Below, piece after piece: positions 16,420 through 26,874 of a stretch of 64,000 nucleotides of DNA (positions are counted from its first letter, which is position 1; each line of letters opens with the position of its first letter). The translations under genes and the position numbers were made by a program. Source of the stretch: DATEDA01 sp963827595 (lineage in GTDB: Bacteria > Pseudomonadota > Gammaproteobacteria > Burkholderiales > SG8-39); the NCBI GenBank assembly GCA_963827595.1, contig CAWHBT010000015.1, forward strand, positions 1 to 64,000, read 5' to 3'. A model generated the notes under the pieces. That model was given only the letters and a program-made list of their open reading frames with translations. It made no database searches and was not told the DNA's origin.

Positions 16420-17411
16420 CCTGGCGGTCCCAGGGCGCGCGAGTAAAGCGAATCGAGCGGGCGGCCGCCGCCGAGCTGCGCGATCTCCCGCTTCTCGTTC
16501 AGGGAGCGCTGAAGCCGGTCCCAAGCGCGCGCGTAGGGATGGTGCGTCGCATAGTGCCGGAGCCCGGTATGGCGCGAGACGATTCCGGAGATTCGCGCGC
16601 AGTTCCCGGGGATCGGCGCGCCCGTTGACGGCCCGGGTCGAGACGGGCGCCCCCGCAGCACCATGGTGATGTTCCCGCCGTCCGGCGAGAGCGTGTGGCG
16701 TGCCTCCTCGAGCCCGACCTTCTCCGCGACCCCGCGCAAGGACGCGACGTTGAAGTTGTAGAGGTGGGCCTCGTGGAACGTGCTCTTGGGGGATTGGCAC
16801 GTCGCTTCGACGTTCGGAACCTCCACCACGAGAATGCCGTCGGCTCGCAGCGCCCGCCGCAAGCGATCGAGGACGGACGACGGGCTCTCGGTGTGCTCGA
16901 GGGCGTGCCAGATCGTGATGATGTCGAAGGACTCCGCGGGAAGCGCCACGTCCTGCATGAATCCGACGTCGATCGCCAGCCCGTACTCCCGGATCGAGTA
17001 CTCGGCGTAGCCCCGGTTGGGCTCGATGCCGCGCACGTCGTGCCCGAGCCGCGACAGGAGGTAGGCGAACTCGCCGCCTCCGGTCCCGACGTCGAGGATC
17101 CGCTTGCGGCCGCCGTCGAGCAGGCTCTTGATCTTTTCGAGCCGGGACAGCGCGACCTTCCCGGCCCGCAGGATGTGCTTGGGTCGAGGCTCGTAGGTGC
17201 CCTTGTACTCCACGCGGTAGTCCGCCTCGTAGAACTGCCTGGCGTCGTGAGGCCGCGGGTCGGACCAGACCAGGCCGCACGCGCGGCAGATCACGGTCCT
17301 CAGCGGCGCCCCGCTGCGGCTCCTGGTCGCCAGCACCGACACCTCGCTGCCGCCGCACAGGTCGCAGGGGATCGAGCACGGCTCCGGTCGTGTCGTGAGC
17401 TGCTGCGTCAT
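16416..17411 (-). CDS. Zinc-ribbon SAM-dependent methyltransferase
   Basis: The 331-residue protein has an N-terminal zinc ribbon (CDLCGG and, after about 20 residues, CRACGLVW), then a class I methyltransferase domain from about 90: ILDVGTGGGEFAYLL (motif I), FDIITIWHALEHTESP and ILVVEVPNVEA. Such ribbon-containing methyltransferases are frequent in O-antigen and sugar-modification clusters and may act on sugar nucleotides or glycans. The ATG at 17411 overlaps the stop of the upstream methyltransferase (ATGA), so they are translated in tandem. The stop faces the WbpM gene with 4 bases shared. Confidence 0.87.
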   Translation of the reverse strand: MTQQLTTRPEPCSIPCDLCGGSEVSVLATRSRSGAPLRTVICRACGLVWSDPRPHDARQFYEADYRVEYKGTYEPRPKHILRAGKVALSRLEKIKSLLDGGRKRILDVGTGGGEFAYLLSRLGHDVRGIEPNRGYAEYSIREYGLAIDVGFMQDVALPAESFDIITIWHALEHTESPSSVLDRLRRALRADGILVVEVPNVEATCQSPKSTFHEAHLYNFNVASLRGVAEKVGLEEARHTLSPDGGNITMVLRGRPSRPGPSTGAPIPGNCARISGIVSRHTGLRHYATHHPYARAWDRLQRSLNEKREIAQLGGGRPLDSLYSRALGPPG

Positions 17412-18300
17412 CGGCTGCGGTTCCGCAGGTAGGCGACGATGCCATGGCCGCGGCCGAGCAGGCGCGCCGGCCAAGTCCGCGAGCTCGCCCGCGAGCGTGG
17501 CGAGCGCGTAGAGCGCCGGCTGAGCGTCCTCCTTCTCCGCGAACCGTGCCCGCGCCGTCTCGAGCCGCACGACCGCGAAGCCCGCGCGTTCCGCGACCAG
17601 CGCCAACGACCGCGGATTGAAGAAGCTGACGTGCCCGGCGTCCTTGTCGATGCGGAAATAGTCCCAGCGTCCCTTGAGCGCGCGCGCCGTCCAGCTCTCG
17701 CCGTTGCCGGTCGACAGCAGGAGGACGCCGCCGGGCGCGAGAATCCGGCGGCACTCGGCGAGCAACGCCAGCGGCCGCGCGAGATGCTCGATCACCTCGA
17801 ACAGCGTCACGCAGTCGAAGGCCGCGTCGCCGTAGGACTGCTCCTCCAGGAGCCCGGTCCTGACGTTGCGGCCGGTGGCGCGCGCTTCGGCGGCGATCTG
17901 GGGCGCCGGCTCGACCCCTTCGGCGGCGAAGCCCAGCTCCTCCGCGAACGCGACGAAATCGCCGCGCGAGCAGCCGACGTCCACCAGGCGGCATTGCGCA
18001 GGCGCTTTGCCGAGCAGGCGGGCGACGTGCGCCAGGCGCCGGTGCGCGACGCGACGACGGCGCGTCACCTCCCGCGCCGTCGGCCGATTGAACGCCGGCG
18101 CGTCGAATGCCTGCATCGAATTGCGCGTACGCGGCCGCGCCGATCTGGCTCACGAGCTGGCCGCACTCGCGGCAGCGAAGCAGCACGCCCTCGGGCAGCG
18201 CGATCTCGGTCGGATCGAGTGCGGACGTGCAGCCGACCGGGCAGCGATCGATCAGGCGGCGGTCGGCGCCAGCAGGCCTCGACACGTCGGCGATGTCCAT
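17408..18300 (-). CDS. Zinc-ribbon SAM-dependent methyltransferase (two frameshifts)
   Basis: The gene starts at the ATG at 18300 with a zinc ribbon (CPVGC ... CRECGQLV), shifts frame near 18119 and continues with LVDVGCSRGDFVAFAEEL (motif I), FDCVTLFEVIEHLARP and GGVLLLSTGNGESW. Near 17465 a second shift leads to the family-typical end LLGRGHGIVAYLRNRSR and a stop that overlaps the next gene by ATGA. Both shifts are explained by one extra base each. Without correction the second frame runs straight into the following methyltransferase and looks like a 566-residue fusion, which it is not. Substrate unknown; likely a glycan or sugar nucleotide. Confidence 0.8.
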
Positions 18301-18324
18301 GATCCGGCTTCCGACCAGGAGGCT

Positions 18325-19161
18325 TCACGCACCCGCCGAGCCGGGCTCGACGTCGCGGTGGAGATCGAGCCCCTGCAGCGCCGTGACGCGGTCCGAGCGC
18401 AGGAGCGCCGCGAGCCGCAGCTCGTTCGCGGCGAGCCGGCTGCGGTCGTTCTCGGCGTGCCACAGATGGAAGAGCGGCGCGGCGAACCGTGCGGTCTTGT
18501 GCTTCACGCCGGCGTGCAGCAGCCGGATGACGAGATCCGAGTCCTCGAGCCCCCAGCCCGAATAGGACTCGTCGAGCCCGTTGACGCGCTCCAGATCTTC
18601 ACGCCAGATCGAGAGGTTGCACGTCTTCACGCCCTTCCAGCGCGCCGGCCGCAGCTTCCGGAACGCCCCATCGCCCAGCGCCGCGAGCGGCGCGAGGCGG
18701 TTGATGTCGCGCCTCAGCCACGCGCCGAGCCACTGCGCGTTCGTCCAGGCGTGCACCGGGAGCCGCTCGGCGAGCACGCGGGTGGTGAAGTCGCGCGCGA
18801 GGAGCATGCGGTTGCCGGCGAGGAACCAGCCGCGCTCGGCGAGCCGCCGGTGCGCGGCGACGAAGCCGCGCGACGGGACGCAGTCGCCGTCGGTGAAGAC
18901 GACGTAGTCGGCGTCGGTCGCCGCGACCGCACGGTTGCGGATCGCGGCCGCGCGAAAGCCCCGGTCCTCGTGCCACACGTGCCGGAGAGCGAACGGCGCG
19001 CGCGCGGCGTACGCCTCCACGACCCGCCGGGTCTCGCCGGTCGAGCCGTCGTCCGCGACGAGCAGCGAGAAGTCAGGCCTGCGCTGCGCGATGAATCCCT
19101 CGAGCACGAGCGCGAGCGCGTCCGGACGGTTGTAGGTCGTGACGATGACTGCGGTCTTCAT
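18325..19161 (-). CDS. GT2 glycosyltransferase with galactosyltransferase-type C-terminal domain
   Basis: The 278-residue enzyme starts TAVIVTTYNRPDALALVL, has VADDGSTGETRRVV and YVVFTDGDCVP, the last giving the metal-binding Asp motif. The second half shows NLSIWREDLERVNGLDESYSGWGLEDSDLVIRLL split around the WGLEDSD acceptor motif of the Glyco_transf_7C domain, common in LPS core and chondroitin-type enzymes. The ATG at 19161 is the only start that gives the family N-terminus. It runs in the same direction as the two methyltransferases and probably belongs with LPS core assembly. Confidence 0.9.
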   Translation of the reverse strand: MKTAVIVTTYNRPDALALVLEGFIAQRRPDFSLLVADDGSTGETRRVVEAYAARAPFALRHVWHEDRGFRAAAIRNRAVAATDADYVVFTDGDCVPSRGFVAAHRRLAERGWFLAGNRMLLARDFTTRVLAERLPVHAWTNAQWLGAWLRRDINRLAPLAALGDGAFRKLRPARWKGVKTCNLSIWREDLERVNGLDESYSGWGLEDSDLVIRLLHAGVKHKTARFAAPLFHLWHAENDRSRLAANELRLAALLRSDRVTALQGLDLHRDVEPGSAGA

Positions 19162-19257
19162 CGGCGTGCGGGGCGCCGGGCGGCAGTGGAAGTCGCCGCA
19201 GGGCGGGCGGATTCTAACCCTCGGCCTGCGCTCCTGCGGGTACGCTAAGCTTGGGAC

Positions 19258-20094
19258 ATGCGGCAGATCGTCAAGCGCCTCAAGAGCACGCCCGCCTACG
19301 CCGCCTTCCGGCAGGATTCGAAAGCCGTACAGCGCTGGCTCGCGCTGCCGCGCTACCTGGGCAGTACCTACACCTGCCCGGTCTGCGACACCGGGCTGCG
19401 GCGCTTCAAGCCGATCTGGAAGTCCTTCGTGCGGAAGCTCGAGGAGCACCGCTTCGTCCATCCGCTCGAATCGCTCGAGACCTTCAACATGGTCTCCCAT
19501 ACCTGCCCCGCGTGCGGCGCGTCGGATCGGGAGCGGCTGTATGCGCTGTCCCTGGAAGACCGCTTCCGGGACCTGGACAAGGACCGCCGGTACACGTTGG
19601 TGGACTTCGCCGCGTCGCCCGGCCTGTCGCGGCGCCTGCGAGCGCTGTCCTGGCTCGCCTATCGCACCGCGGACCTCTACCGGGCCGGGGTGGACGATCG
19701 CGTCGACATCTCGGACCTGGCGATCTACGGCGACGGCGCGATCGACATGTTCATCTGCTCGCACGTCCTCGAGCACGTGCCCGACGACCGGCGCGCCATG
19801 CGCGAGCTGTTTCGCGTGCTCAAGCCAGGCGGCTTCGGCATCGTGATGGTGCCGCTCGTCGTCGGGGTCGAAGAGACCCACGAGGACCCGTCGATCGTCG
19901 ACCCGGCCGCTCGATGGAAGTACTACTGTCAGGACGACCATCTGCGGCTGTACGGCCGGCGCGATTTCGTGCAACGCCTGGAGGAAGCCGGGTTCGACGT
20001 GCTGCAACTGGGCGTCGATCACTTCGGTCGCGAGCGCTTCCGGCGCGCGGGCATCCACGACAACTCGGTGCTCTACGTCGCCGAGAAGCGGTAG
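19258..20094 (+). CDS. SAM-dependent methyltransferase with two CxxC pairs
   Basis: The 278-residue protein has CPVCDTGLR near residue 40 and CPACGASDRERL near 83, a likely zinc-binding pair. It is followed by a Rossmann methyltransferase part in which motif I is weak (VDFAASPGLSRRLR), then MFICSHVLEHVPDD, LFRVLKPGGFGIVMVPL and a C-terminal KYYCQDDHLRLYGRRDFV. This matches class I methyltransferases of glycan clusters whose motif I departs from GxGxG. It diverges from the glycosyltransferase at 19161 and meets waaL end to end with no gap. Substrate unknown. Confidence 0.85.
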   Translation: MRQIVKRLKSTPAYAAFRQDSKAVQRWLALPRYLGSTYTCPVCDTGLRRFKPIWKSFVRKLEEHRFVHPLESLETFNMVSHTCPACGASDRERLYALSLEDRFRDLDKDRRYTLVDFAASPGLSRRLRALSWLAYRTADLYRAGVDDRVDISDLAIYGDGAIDMFICSHVLEHVPDDRRAMRELFRVLKPGGFGIVMVPLVVGVEETHEDPSIVDPAARWKYYCQDDHLRLYGRRDFVQRLEEAGFDVLQLGVDHFGRERFRRAGIHDNSVLYVAEKR

Positions 20095-21306
20095 TCACCG
20101 CGGGCGGGGTTCGAGTCCACCGAACAGGACGCCGAGCCCCCAGGCGAAAAACAGTCCCTCGGTGTGATCCAGCAGCAGCGAGTTGAACAGGCAGCCCACC
20201 GCGATCGTCAGCACCAGTCCCCGCGCGAGCACCCGCTCGTGCGGTACCGGCAGGCGCGGGGCGAGCCGCCAGGGGATCCAGAACAGCGCCAGCAGCGCGA
20301 CCAGCCCCGCGACGCCGAGCTGCGCGATCATGTGGAGGTACTCGTTGTGCGGGTGCCCGGCGGGGGCGATCGCCGTGCCGGCGACCTGCCGCTTGTAGGC
20401 GCTCGGGAAGCCACCCGTGCCGGCGCCGACGAGCGGACGATCCTCGATCAGCTCGACGGTGTTGTAGTAGAACTCGAGGCGGTAGCCGATCGAGGTCTGC
20501 GCGGGCACTCCCGGCTGCCATTCCCGAGCCTCGCGCACTGTCTGGTCCAGGCGGTTCTGCAGCGTCGACGAGGCGGTCATCCCGACCCCCACCAGCGCCG
20601 TCCCGCCGAGCGCGACCAGCGCGAGCCCGATGAGGCGGCGCCACAGGTAGCCGAGATACAGCGCGAGCACCGCGAGGACGACGTAGCCGGTGCGGCCGGG
20701 CACGACGAATAGCACGTTCGCCGCCGCCGCCGCAGCGAGCACGAACCAGATCGTTCGGGCCGGACCCTTGGGCGACTCGCGCCCGAGGACCGCGAAGAGG
20801 AACGCGCCGAACGCGACGAGGATCCCATGGGTCAGCGCGTCGAGCGCCACGACTGGGTAGTCCGGTCTTCCGCGGAGCCAGGAAACGGGCGGCACGACCC
20901 CGAGCTTGACGAGGTAGGACAGCCACACGAGGACTGCGAGCGCCGCGGCGAAGGCGAGCAGCGCGCGCCTGCGCCATGCCGCGTCCCCGAAGAGCGTGAC
21001 GAAGACCCCCAGGATCACGAGGTCGGCGTACTTCCGGAAGTAGAGGAAGGCGTCGCTGCGGGGCTGGTCGCCGTACGCGAGCCCGACCGCGAGCAGCGCG
21101 ACGAACCCGAGCGCCATCAGCGCGACCGGATGGTGGCGAAGCTGCGCGGAGCGCTCGCGATAACGATCGGCCGCGAACCAGCACACGACCACCAGGGCGA
21201 GCAGGATGCTGTCGGCCGCGACCGAGAACGGGATCGAGACGCCGAGCGCGACCGTAAACGCGCGGGCCAGGTCCTCGCTGCGCTGCTGGAAGCCCGCGAG
21301 CGTCAC
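20095..21306 (-). CDS. waaL: O-antigen ligase family protein (WaaL-like)
   Basis: The roughly 403-residue membrane protein has about ten to twelve hydrophobic segments and a large periplasmic loop with HPHNEYLHMIAQLG, the H-x(n)-NxxL/H motif of the O-antigen ligase (Wzy_C) family. It would join undecaprenyl-linked O-polysaccharide to lipid A-core in the periplasm. The start is taken as GTG 21306 (VTLAGFQQR), because no ATG is in frame and upstream sequence belongs to the msbA end. It follows msbA by about 20 bases in the same direction, which fits joint LPS export and assembly. Confidence 0.88.
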   Translation of the reverse strand: MTLAGFQQRSEDLARAFTVALGVSIPFSVAADSILLALVVVCWFAADRYRERSAQLRHHPVALMALGFVALLAVGLAYGDQPRSDAFLYFRKYADLVILGVFVTLFGDAAWRRRALLAFAAALAVLVWLSYLVKLGVVPPVSWLRGRPDYPVVALDALTHGILVAFGAFLFAVLGRESPKGPARTIWFVLAAAAAANVLFVVPGRTGYVVLAVLALYLGYLWRRLIGLALVALGGTALVGVGMTASSTLQNRLDQTVREAREWQPGVPAQTSIGYRLEFYYNTVELIEDRPLVGAGTGGFPSAYKRQVAGTAIAPAGHPHNEYLHMIAQLGVAGLVALLALFWIPWRLAPRLPVPHERVLARGLVLTIAVGCLFNSLLLDHTEGLFFAWGLGVLFGGLEPRPR

Positions 21307-21329
21307 GCCGCGATCCGACGGGGACGGCT

Positions 21330-23093
<1,764 letters not shown>

Positions 23094-23103
23094 GGGCGTC
23101 GCG

Positions 23104-23180
23104 ATTATAAGCGCCTCGCGCCGTCACCCGAGCGCGCCGCAAGGCGGGTCGCGGGCGTCGCGCAGTCCAGCCGCTACAAT
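23104..23180. promoter_or_regulatory. Divergent -10 boxes for msbA and cobT
   Basis: TATAAT reads leftward at 23109-23104 (msbA) and TACAAT rightward at 23175-23180 (cobT). No good -35 hexamer is seen for either. Both would give leaders of only about 4-6 bases. No room exists here for a riboswitch before cobT. Confidence 0.4.
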
Positions 23181-23191
23181 TCGCCCGCACG

Positions 23192-24232
23192 ATGACCGAC
23201 ATCCCGCTTCCCGACGAGACCGCTTTCGCGGCCGCGCGCGCCCGCCAGGCCGTGCTCACCAAGCCGCACGGCGCCCTCGGACGTCTCGAAGAGCTGGCGT
23301 GCTGGTTCGCCGCCCGCCAGAAGCGTGGCACGCCGATCCCCGCCGTCGCCGCGATCACCGTGTTCGCCGCGGACCACGGCGTGACGGCGCAGGGCGTCTC
23401 GGCGTATCCCCGCGAAGTGACGGCGCAGATGGTCGCGAACTTCGCGCGCGGCGGCGCCGCGATCAGCGTGCTCGCCCGCCGCGCGGGCGCCCGGCTGACC
23501 GTGGTCGACGTGGGCGTCGCCGGCGACCTTCCGAGGGGCGAGGCGATCGTGCACGCGCGCATTCGTCCCGGCACGGACGATCTCTCGCTCGCACCGGCGA
23601 TGTCGCGGCAGGACGTCGAGCGTGCGCTAGCCGTCGGCGCCGCGCGCGCCGCGGCCGACGTCGCGGCCGGTGCGACCCTGCTCGTCGCGGGCGACATGGG
23701 GATCGGGAACACGACCGCCGCCGCCTGCCTCGTCTGCGCGTTCACGAACGAGCTGCCCGATGCGATCGTCGGCCACGGGACCGGGCTCGACGAGGCCGGC
23801 CGTGCGCGCAAGGTCGCGGTCGTGGAGCGGGCCTTGGCGCGCGCACGCGCACGCGCACCGCGCGACGCCATCGACTGGCTTGCGCAGGTCGGCGGCCTCG
23901 AGATCGCGGCGATGAGCGGCTACTACGTCGAGGGCGCGCGCCGCGCGGTGCCGGTGCTGCTCGACGGCTTCATCGCCGCGGCCGCCGCGCTCGCCGCGCG
24001 CGCGATCGCGCCACGCGCGGTCGACTGGATGCTCGCTGCGCACGCGTCCGCCGAGCGCGGGCATCGAGCGGCGCTCCGCCACCTCGGGCTCGAGCCGCTC
24101 GTCGATCTCGGCCTGCGGCTGGGTGAGGGCAGCGGGGCAGCGCTCGTCCTGCCGCTCGTCGAGGCCGCGATCGCGCTGCACGCGGAGATGGCGACGTTCG
24201 AGGAGGCCGGCGTCTCGCGGCGCGGCGCATGA
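23192..24232 (+). CDS. cobT: Nicotinate-nucleotide--dimethylbenzimidazole phosphoribosyltransferase
   Basis: The 346-residue enzyme makes alpha-ribazole phosphate, the lower-ligand precursor of cobalamin. Family marks are TKPHGALGRLEELA near the start, FAADHGVTAQGVSAYP, ARGGAAISVLA, GDMGIGNTTAAACL, GHGTGLDE and the C-terminal LGEGSGAALVLP with the catalytic Glu near the end. Length equals the usual 340-350. It overlaps cobS by ATGA and starts a four-gene rightward run. No corrin-ring genes are here, so the locus supports salvage or late assembly. Confidence 0.97.
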   Translation: MTDIPLPDETAFAAARARQAVLTKPHGALGRLEELACWFAARQKRGTPIPAVAAITVFAADHGVTAQGVSAYPREVTAQMVANFARGGAAISVLARRAGARLTVVDVGVAGDLPRGEAIVHARIRPGTDDLSLAPAMSRQDVERALAVGAARAAADVAAGATLLVAGDMGIGNTTAAACLVCAFTNELPDAIVGHGTGLDEAGRARKVAVVERALARARARAPRDAIDWLAQVGGLEIAAMSGYYVEGARRAVPVLLDGFIAAAAALAARAIAPRAVDWMLAAHASAERGHRAALRHLGLEPLVDLGLRLGEGSGAALVLPLVEAAIALHAEMATFEEAGVSRRGA

Positions 24233-25110
24233 GGCCGTACCTCGAGTTCGCGCGGCGCGTGCGCGAAGGCTTTGCGGCCTGGACCAGCGGCCGCCGCGGC
24301 CACGCGCTCGTGCGCGGCCTGATCCTCGCGCTGCAGTTCCTCACCAGGCTGCCGACGCCGCGGGTGCCGGACTTCCGTCCCGAGGACCTCGCCGCGTCCG
24401 CCGTCTGGTTTCCGGTGGTCGGCGCCGTGGTCGGCGCCGCGGTCGCCGCGGCGGTGATCGTTGGCGCGCTTGCGAATCCCTGGCTCGGCGCGCTCGCCGG
24501 CCTGCTGGTGTGGGTCTGGATCACCGGCGCGCTGCACCTCGACGGGCTGGCGGACCTCGCCGACGCGCTCGGCGCGGCGCACCGCGACCCGCAGCGCGTG
24601 CTCGAGGTGCTGCGGGATCCGCACCTCGGCACCTTCGGTGTGGTCGCAATCGTGCTGGTTCTCGCCGCGAAGCTCGTGCTGCTCGCCGTCGTCGCGCAAC
24701 AGCTCGCCCCGCTCGTCGACGCGATCCTGGCCGCGAGGGTTGCCGGCGTCGCGTTGCCGCTCGGCGCCGAGCTCGCGACGCCGGTCGCTGCGCTCGCGCT
24801 CGTCGGCGCCTGGGCGCGGTTCGGTGCGGTCGTCTGGTCGCAGACCCTCCCGCCCTTCGCTCCCGGAAGCGCGGAGCAGTTCGCGTGGGGCACGTGGCGC
24901 GCGAGCCTCGTCGTCTGGGCGGTCGTCCTCCTCGCCGCCGCGGCGTGGCTCTTCCCGCCGCTCGCCGTCGCGCCGCTCGCGATCGGACTGTGGTGGGCCT
25001 TTCTCAAGCGCCGTCTCGGCGGGATGACCGGAGACTGCCTCGGGGCCGGGGTCGAGGTGTGCGAGACCGCGCTCCTCGCGGTGATCGCGGTGGGCCTCGG
25101 CACGCCCTGA
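24229..25110 (+). CDS. cobS: Adenosylcobinamide-GDP ribazoletransferase (cobalamin synthase)
   Basis: The 293-residue membrane enzyme joins adenosylcobinamide-GDP and alpha-ribazole to give cobalamin. It has FLTRLPTPRVPDF near residue 35, ITGALHLDGLADLADALGAA with the conserved Asp-Gly-Leu-Ala-Asp and HRDPQRVLEVLRDPHLGTFG, and several hydrophobic segments. The N-terminus is about 30 residues longer than in E. coli CobS. It is coupled to cobT (ATGA) and lies 9 bases before btuC. Confidence 0.96.
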   Translation: MRPYLEFARRVREGFAAWTSGRRGHALVRGLILALQFLTRLPTPRVPDFRPEDLAASAVWFPVVGAVVGAAVAAAVIVGALANPWLGALAGLLVWVWITGALHLDGLADLADALGAAHRDPQRVLEVLRDPHLGTFGVVAIVLVLAAKLVLLAVVAQQLAPLVDAILAARVAGVALPLGAELATPVAALALVGAWARFGAVVWSQTLPPFAPGSAEQFAWGTWRASLVVWAVVLLAAAAWLFPPLAVAPLAIGLWWAFLKRRLGGMTGDCLGAGVEVCETALLAVIAVGLGTP

Positions 25111-25119
25111 CGACCGGCC

Positions 25120-26097
25120 ATGATCGGCGCCCGGCACGCGATCCTGCTCGCCGCGCTCGCGGTCCTCGCCGTCGCGAGCATCGCGATCGCGCTCGCGGTC
25201 GGCAGCGTCGCGATCCATCCCCTGACGGTCCTCGAAGCGCTGCGCACGCCGGGCGGCGGGCTCGATGCGGACATCGTGCGCGAGCTGCGCCTCCCGCGCG
25301 CGGTCAACGCGTTCGCGACCGGCGGGCTGCTCGCGGTGGCGGGCGTGCTGATGCAGGTGCTGGTCCGCAACCCGCTCGCCGATCCGTACGTGCTCGGCAT
25401 CTCGGGCGGCGCCGCGGTGGGCGCCCTGGGCGCGCTCCTCGCCGGCGCGGCCGGGCTCTTCGTGCCGGGCGCCGCGTTCGCGGGCGCGGCGGCTTCGACG
25501 GCGCTCGTTCTCGGGCTCGGGCGCTCGGGGGGGACGTGGATGCCGACGCGGCTCCTGCTCGTCGGGGTGATCGTCGCGGCCGGCTGGGGCGCGGTCGTCA
25601 CCCTCCTCCTCGCCGTCGCGCCCGATGCGGAGCTGCGCGGCATGATCTTCTGGCTGATGGGAGACCTGAGTCTCGCGCGCGGGGGCGGGGTCGCGCTCGG
25701 CGCCCTGGCGGTCGGCGCCGCCGCGGCGCTCGTCCTCGCGCGCAAGCTGAACCTGCTCGCGCACGGCGACGACCGTGCGGCGATCCTCGGCGTCGAGGTC
25801 GCGCCGACGCGCTTTGCAGTGTTTTTCCTCGCCTCGGCACTCACGGCCGCGGCCGTGACCACGGCCGGGACGGTCGGGTTCATCGGCCTGGTCGTGCCGC
25901 ATCTCGTGCGGCTCGCGGCGGGCGACGATCACCGCGTGCTCGTCCCCGGCGCCGCGCTGCTCGGCGGCGCGCTCCTCGTACTCGCCGACACGCTGGCCCG
26001 GACGCTGCTCGCACCCCAGCAGCTGCCGGTCGGGGTCGTGACCGCGCTCGTCGGCGTGCCGTTGTTCCTCTTCCTCCTCGCCCGCCGCAGCCGATGA
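25120..26097 (+). CDS. btuC: Cobalamin ABC transporter permease (BtuC/FecCD family)
   Basis: The 325-residue permease has the FecCD layout of about ten membrane helices, with LRLPRAVNAFATGGLLAVAG, RNPLADPYVLGISGGAAVG and the C-terminal GTVGFIGLVVPHLVRL. FecCD permeases import cobalamin, heme or iron chelates. The company of cobT/cobS, btuF and a riboswitch-controlled receptor makes cobalamin or cobinamide the likely cargo. It overlaps the ATPase gene by ATGA. Confidence 0.93.
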   Translation: MIGARHAILLAALAVLAVASIAIALAVGSVAIHPLTVLEALRTPGGGLDADIVRELRLPRAVNAFATGGLLAVAGVLMQVLVRNPLADPYVLGISGGAAVGALGALLAGAAGLFVPGAAFAGAAASTALVLGLGRSGGTWMPTRLLLVGVIVAAGWGAVVTLLLAVAPDAELRGMIFWLMGDLSLARGGGVALGALAVGAAAALVLARKLNLLAHGDDRAAILGVEVAPTRFAVFFLASALTAAAVTTAGTVGFIGLVVPHLVRLAAGDDHRVLVPGAALLGGALLVLADTLARTLLAPQQLPVGVVTALVGVPLFLFLLARRSR

Positions 26098-26867
26098 CCG
26101 CGCCGCTGCTCGAGGCCCGCGCGCTCGCGGTCGAGATCGCCGCCAAGACCGTCTGCACGGACCTGGCGCTGCGGGTGGCGCGCGGCGAGCGCTGGGCGGT
26201 GCTCGGGGTGAACGGTGTCGGCAAGACGACCCTGCTCCGGACGCTCGCGGGCCTGCGGCGCGCGCACGCGGGGGAGGTGGTGCTCGACGGCGATCCGCTC
26301 CCCGCGTTGACCGGCCGCGAGCGCGCCCGCCGCCGCGGCATGCTGCTCCAGTCGGAGCACGACGAATTCGAGGCCACGGTGATCGAGGCGGTGCTGGCCG
26401 GACGGCACCCCCATGTCGCACCGTGGGCCTGGGAGAGCGCGGCCGACCTCGCCGCGGCGCACGACGCGCTCGCGCGGGTGGCGCTTCCGGGGTTCGACGA
26501 GCGACGCCTCGGGAGCCTGTCCGGGGGCGAGCGGCGGCGCGTCTCGATCGCCGCGCTGCTCGCACAGGACCCGGCGCTCCTGCTGCTCGACGAGCCGACC
26601 AGCCATCTCGATCTCCACCACCAGGTGGCGATCCTGGACGTGCTCGCCGCCGCGGCGACGCCGCACGGCAAGGCGCTCGTGATGAGCCTGCACGACGTGA
26701 ACCTCGCCGCGCGCTACTGCACCCATGCGCTGCTGCTCTTCGGCCGCGGGGAGACCGAGCAGGGGCCGGTGCCGCGAGTCCTCGAGCCGGCGACGCTCAG
26801 CCGGCTGTACGCGCACTCGGTCGCGCGGATCGACGGCCCGCTCGGACCGGTGTTCGTCCCGGGCTAG
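26094..26867 (+). CDS. btuD: Cobalamin ABC transporter ATP-binding protein (BtuD-like)
   Basis: The 257-residue ABC ATPase has Walker A GVNGVGKTTLL, signature LSGGERRRVSIA and Walker B LLLLDEPTSHLD with the H-loop at MSLHDVNLA. It is the energy subunit for the BtuC permease, whose gene it overlaps by 4 bases. Its stop is 8 bases from the end of the convergent btuF, so the importer is complete but split over two facing operons. Confidence 0.94.
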   Translation: MTAPLLEARALAVEIAAKTVCTDLALRVARGERWAVLGVNGVGKTTLLRTLAGLRRAHAGEVVLDGDPLPALTGRERARRRGMLLQSEHDEFEATVIEAVLAGRHPHVAPWAWESAADLAAAHDALARVALPGFDERRLGSLSGGERRRVSIAALLAQDPALLLLDEPTSHLDLHHQVAILDVLAAAATPHGKALVMSLHDVNLAARYCTHALLLFGRGETEQGPVPRVLEPATLSRLYAHSVARIDGPLGPVFVPG

Positions 26868-26874
26868 GCCCGCG

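Noticed and set aside
16416..18116. 566-residue double methyltransferase fusion
   Set aside because: The first enzyme's normal C-terminus and an ATGA overlap with the second appear when one extra base near 17465 is removed, so these are two genes.
15262..18300. Leftward open frame of 1,012 codons
   Set aside because: Only the first 60 codons are genuine (zinc ribbon of a methyltransferase before its frameshift); the rest shadows other frames.
23094..23191. Second cobalamin riboswitch before cobT
   Set aside because: The gap is under 100 bases and lacks the B12 box and the CCCCCGC block.
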